DNA of 64,000 nt from contig NZ_LYVF01000069.1 of assembly GCF_001655685.1 (NCBI RefSeq), positions 1 to 64,000 on the forward strand. Direction: 5' to 3'. Position 1 is the first letter of the stretch, and each line of letters begins with the position of its first letter. A program made the position numbers and the translations under genes. The notes beneath the pieces are model-generated. The model saw nothing but the letters and a program-made list of their open reading frames with translations, was not told where the DNA came from and searched no databases. Of the stretch, positions 61,381 through 64,000 are shown piece after piece. The DNA comes from Desulfotomaculum copahuensis. Lineage in GTDB: Bacteria > Bacillota > Desulfotomaculia > Desulfotomaculales > Desulfovirgulaceae.

Positions 61381-61849
61381 ATGACTTTGCCTCCAATGAT
61401 AATATGTGATACTTACGCTACATAATCAATTAGCGTGAGGATGGGCTTAAAAAAGCCCGGTGAGCAATTATCTTGCTCCGGTGGCCAACCGGTGCAGGGT
61501 GTCGCCGGTTGTATTCCGGCATTTTTGATGTAAAAGCTACGGCGCCGATCTGTTTCAATAATACTATTTATAAATTACGCAGTCAATAGGATGGCCGCCG
61601 GTAAAAAATGACCCCGGCGGCAGTAATTTCCCTGAAGGGCAGGCAAGGCCGGGCGTAAGACACTGGTTAAACCGGCCGGCTTTCCTGTGCTATGGGAAAC
61701 CCTGGTGGAGAAGCCCCCCCGGCTTGTCCCGGAGGGGTTCGCAATTTTGTTTCAGTGGCTTGTATTTACGTCCCGGCAGGAATGAAGTAAAAGACCGGCG
61801 AATTCCAGGTAATCATGGACCGGTATAAAAGGCGGGGGGAGATGATGAG
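61381..61849. other. Intergenic region of about 470 nt with several RNA-like hairpins
   Basis: No gene. Plus-strand inverted repeats include GGGCTT/AAGCCC near 61444-61459 and a terminator-like GCCGG (61504-61508) / CCGGC (61516-61520) with ATTTTTG. Could hold leader RNA for the hydantoinase gene. No known riboswitch consensus recognised. Confidence 0.45.
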
Positions 61850-64000
61850 ATGCGGTCGGGCGGAATAAGGCTGCGGGCGGCGGTGGACACCGGCGGCACA
61901 TTTACCGATGTTTGCCTGTTGCGCGAGGACACGGGAGAGCTTTGGATGGCTAAAATTATCTCTACTCCGGACGATCCGGCCCGGGCCGTAATGTCCGGAC
62001 TGGCCAGGGCGGCCGCCGGGGGCGGTCTTGATCCGGCGGGGATCCGCCTGCTGGTGCACGGCACCACCGTGGCCACCAACGCCCTGCTGGAGGGCAAGGG
62101 GGCGCCGGCGGCGTTAATCACCACCCGCGGGTTTGCCGACGTGCTGCGCATCGGACGGCAGGACAGGCCGGACCTGTATGACTTCCGGGTGACCCGTCCG
62201 GCCCCGCTTATTCCCCGCCGGCTGACTTTCGAAATCAACGAGCGCATCCTGGCCGGCGGCAAGATTTACATAACGCCGGACGAGGCGGAAGTGCGGGCGG
62301 TGGTGGAAGAGATCCGCCGGCGGGGCGTTTCCTCCATTGCCGTCAGCCTGCTTCATTCCTACGCCAACCCGGTGCACGAGAAAAAAGTGCGGGAAATAAT
62401 CCATGCCGTCTACCCGCAAGCCGTGGTTACCCTGTCTTCGGAGATCCTGCCTGTTTTCCGGGAGTACGAGCGCACCGCCACCGCGGCCGTGAATGCCGTG
62501 GTGCTGCCCCGGGTGGCCGCATACCTCGCCCGGTTGGAAACGGCTCTGGGACGGACCGGCAACGGCGGGACGCAGCGGACGGGGGACGGCTGTGCGCGCA
62601 GGGCGGCTGCCGTCGGGAGTGGCGGCCCCGGGCTGTTCATCATGCATTCCGGCGGTGGGGTGATCACCGCCGCCCAGGCGCAGCGGGAGAGCGCCCGCAC
62701 GGTGCTGTCCGGTCCGGCGGGCGGCGTGCTGGCCGGGGTGCAACTGGCCGCCAAAACCGGACGGCCCAACCTGATCACCGCCGACATGGGCGGTACAAGT
62801 ATGGACATTTCCTTGATCCGCGGGGGCAAGCCCCGTTATACCACCGAAGGCAGCATTGGCGGCCATCCCTTGAGCCTGCCCATGCTGGACATCCACACCA
62901 TCGGCGCCGGGGGCGGCAGCATCGCCTGGATCGACGCCGGCGGCGCCCTGCGGGTGGGACCGGCCAGCGCCGGGGCCGACCCCGGTCCGGCCTGTTACGG
63001 CCTGGGCGGGGAGGAGCCCACGGTCACCGACGCCAACCTGGTGCTGGGGCGCCTGGACCCGGCGCACCCCCTGACCGGGGAACGCCCCCTGCAGCTGGAG
63101 CCGGCCCGCCGGAGCATCGCGGAAAAAATTGCCCGGCCGCTGGGACTGATGCTGGAGGAGGCGGCCGCCGGCATCATCGCCGTGGTCAACGCCGCCATGG
63201 CCCGCGCCGTCCGGGTGGTATCGGTGCAGCGCGGGCTGGACCCGCGTGATTTCACCCTGCTCGCCTTTGGCGGCGCCGGCCCGCTGCATGCGGCCGAACT
63301 GGCCCGGGAGGCCAGTATACCCCACGCCCTGATTCCCCGCCACCCGGGGGTTGCTTCGGCGCTGGGCATGCTGGCCGCCGATGTGCGCCTGGACTATGCC
63401 CGCACTGTGCTGCTGCCGCTGGCGGAGGCCACGGCGGATGAACTGGCCCGCCTTTACGCCCCTTTGGAGGAAGCGGCGCGGCGCGAACTGGCGGCGGAGG
63501 GTTTTTCCCCGGCCGAAATGCTCCTGGAACGGGCGGCCGGGCTGCGTTATGCCGGCCAGTCCTATACGCTGGATCTGCCCGTACCGGCCGGCGCGCTTAC
63601 GGCGGCTGATCTGCACCTGTTGACCCGCAGCTTTCACCTGGAACACCGCCGGGAATACGGTTACCGCCGGGAAGACGCCCCGGTGGAAATAACGTTATTG
63701 CGGCTGGCGGCCACCGGCCGGCTGCCGGCCTTTCACGGCCCGTTCCGGGCGCCGGCGGCCGGTCTGAACAGTGCCTCCCGGTTGTCCTTTGGTCGTCACG
63801 GGAAAGGCCGGTCCGCTGCCGGTGTCGGTCCGGACGGACCGCCCCCGCCCGCTGCCACCCGCCCGGTTTTTTTCCAGGATGCCTGCCTGCCCACTCCGGT
63901 TTACGAGCGGACCACCCTGGCGCCGGGGCAATCTTTGACCGGTCCGGCTTTGATCCGGCAGGAGGACACTACCACACTGCTCTGGCCGCAGATGAGGCTG
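61850..64000 (+). CDS. hyuA: Hydantoinase/oxoprolinase A subunit (5' part, runs off the window)
   Basis: 717 codons without stop, cut by the window end. N-terminal Hydant_A_N domain (AAVDTGGTFTDVCLL, VHGTTVATNALLEGKG) and the hydantoinase A domain (ADMGGTSMDISLI, GGGSIAWIDAGGALRVGP, LLAFGGAGPLHA). Family members hydrolyse N-methylhydantoin, 5-oxoproline or carboxylate acetone, using ATP. A loop of about 25 residues near residue 240 (GNGGTQRTGDG onward) looks inserted. ATG behind GGGGGGAGA. A B subunit (HyuB) is expected just downstream. Confidence 0.93.
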   Translation, partial: MRSGGIRLRAAVDTGGTFTDVCLLREDTGELWMAKIISTPDDPARAVMSGLARAAAGGGLDPAGIRLLVHGTTVATNALLEGKGAPAALITTRGFADVLRIGRQDRPDLYDFRVTRPAPLIPRRLTFEINERILAGGKIYITPDEAEVRAVVEEIRRRGVSSIAVSLLHSYANPVHEKKVREIIHAVYPQAVVTLSSEILPVFREYERTATAAVNAVVLPRVAAYLARLETALGRTGNGGTQRTGDGCARRAAAVGSGGPGLFIMHSGGGVITAAQAQRESARTVLSGPAGGVLAGVQLAAKTGRPNLITADMGGTSMDISLIRGGKPRYTTEGSIGGHPLSLPMLDIHTIGAGGGSIAWIDAGGALRVGPASAGADPGPACYGLGGEEPTVTDANLVLGRLDPAHPLTGERPLQLEPARRSIAEKIARPLGLMLEEAAAGIIAVVNAAMARAVRVVSVQRGLDPRDFTLLAFGGAGPLHAAELAREASIPHALIPRHPGVASALGMLAADVRLDYARTVLLPLAEATADELARLYAPLEEAARRELAAEGFSPAEMLLERAAGLRYAGQSYTLDLPVPAGALTAADLHLLTRSFHLEHRREYGYRREDAPVEITLLRLAATGRLPAFHGPFRAPAAGLNSASRLSFGRHGKGRSAAGVGPDGPPPPAATRPVFFQDACLPTPVYERTTLAPGQSLTGPALIRQEDTTTLLWPQMRL

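Noticed and set aside
60671-61396. 241-codon minus-strand frame overlapping the ferredoxin gene
   Set aside because: Wrong frame of the NapH-like gene at 60694-61380, which has all the cysteine motifs.
62114-63646. 510-codon open frame on the minus strand
   Set aside because: Antisense shadow of the hydantoinase A gene, low-complexity Gly/Gln/Arg composition caused by GC-rich codons of the true gene, no ribosome site.
1-64000. CRISPR array or prophage
   Set aside because: No regularly spaced repeats and no phage structural genes were found; only an integrase stub and an ISL3 fragment mark mobile DNA.

Overview
The window is about 64 kb of moderately GC-rich DNA from an endospore-forming, motile, anaerobic Firmicute, most likely of the Peptococcaceae / Desulfotomaculum-Pelotomaculum type. 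The evidence is a Firmicute-type core (ctsR-mcsA-mcsB-clpC, radA-disA-carD-yacL-ispD-ispF, sigH), sporulation genes (sigH, gerW, ytaF-like, spoVD-like), a flavodiiron protein, an ECF cobalt transporter under a cobalamin riboswitch, and many TTG/GTG starts behind strong Shine-Dalgarno sites. The species is an inference.

Layout. 0-7.5 kb: tRNA-Asn, then a signalling block (CheR-type methyltransferase, hybrid histidine kinase, single-domain response regulator), an opposing CBS-domain gene with a long structured leader, and a chemoreceptor. 7.7-20.7 kb: the protein-quality-control operon ctsR-mcsA-mcsB-clpC under a CtsR box, then radA-disA, carD, yacL and ispD-ispF. A low-GC RsgA-type GTPase and a deleted integrase sit between clpC and radA. 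20.9-35.7 kb: a murein block with a truncated paaK remnant, a monofunctional transglycosylase, an anchored FAD oxidoreductase, two class A PBPs in inverted orientation, two class B PBPs, an M23 peptidase and a PDZ-less HtrA protease. 35.9-40.3 kb: cobalamin riboswitch and the cbiM-cbiN-cbiQ-cbiO cobalt transporter, then an exported glucosaminidase-like protein. 40.4-43.6 kb: a duplicated promoter, two complete M-box (Mg2+) riboswitches in tandem, a small membrane protein, an ISL3 transposase remnant and an NRAMP-related transporter with the residue change expected of a Mg2+ carrier. 43.9-50.3 kb: small proteins, a gene with an in-frame TGA, sigH, a membrane-fused phytoene-desaturase-like enzyme and a flavodiiron protein. 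50.3-64 kb: ytaF-like, ddl, sesquarterpene synthase plus polyprenyl synthase, UspA, a Phd/PIN toxin-antitoxin pair beside an aminotransferase and its decayed partial copy, an ECF sigma / anti-sigma / DUF2953 / gerW operon, a NapH-like ferredoxin, and the 5' part of a hydantoinase A gene that runs off the end.

The most unusual feature is the tandem M-box arrangement at 40.4-43.6 kb. Two almost identical Mg2+ riboswitches, each with its own intrinsic terminator, stand in series ahead of a Mg2+-type NRAMP transporter. A 67-residue single-span protein is encoded between them, and a second copy of that gene was cut by an ISL3 element. Other items worth checking are the in-frame TGA at 44845, the unidentified leader RNA of the CBS gene, the leader peptide inside the cobalamin-riboswitch control region, and a 117-bp perfectly identical tract shared by the inverted PBP paralogues.
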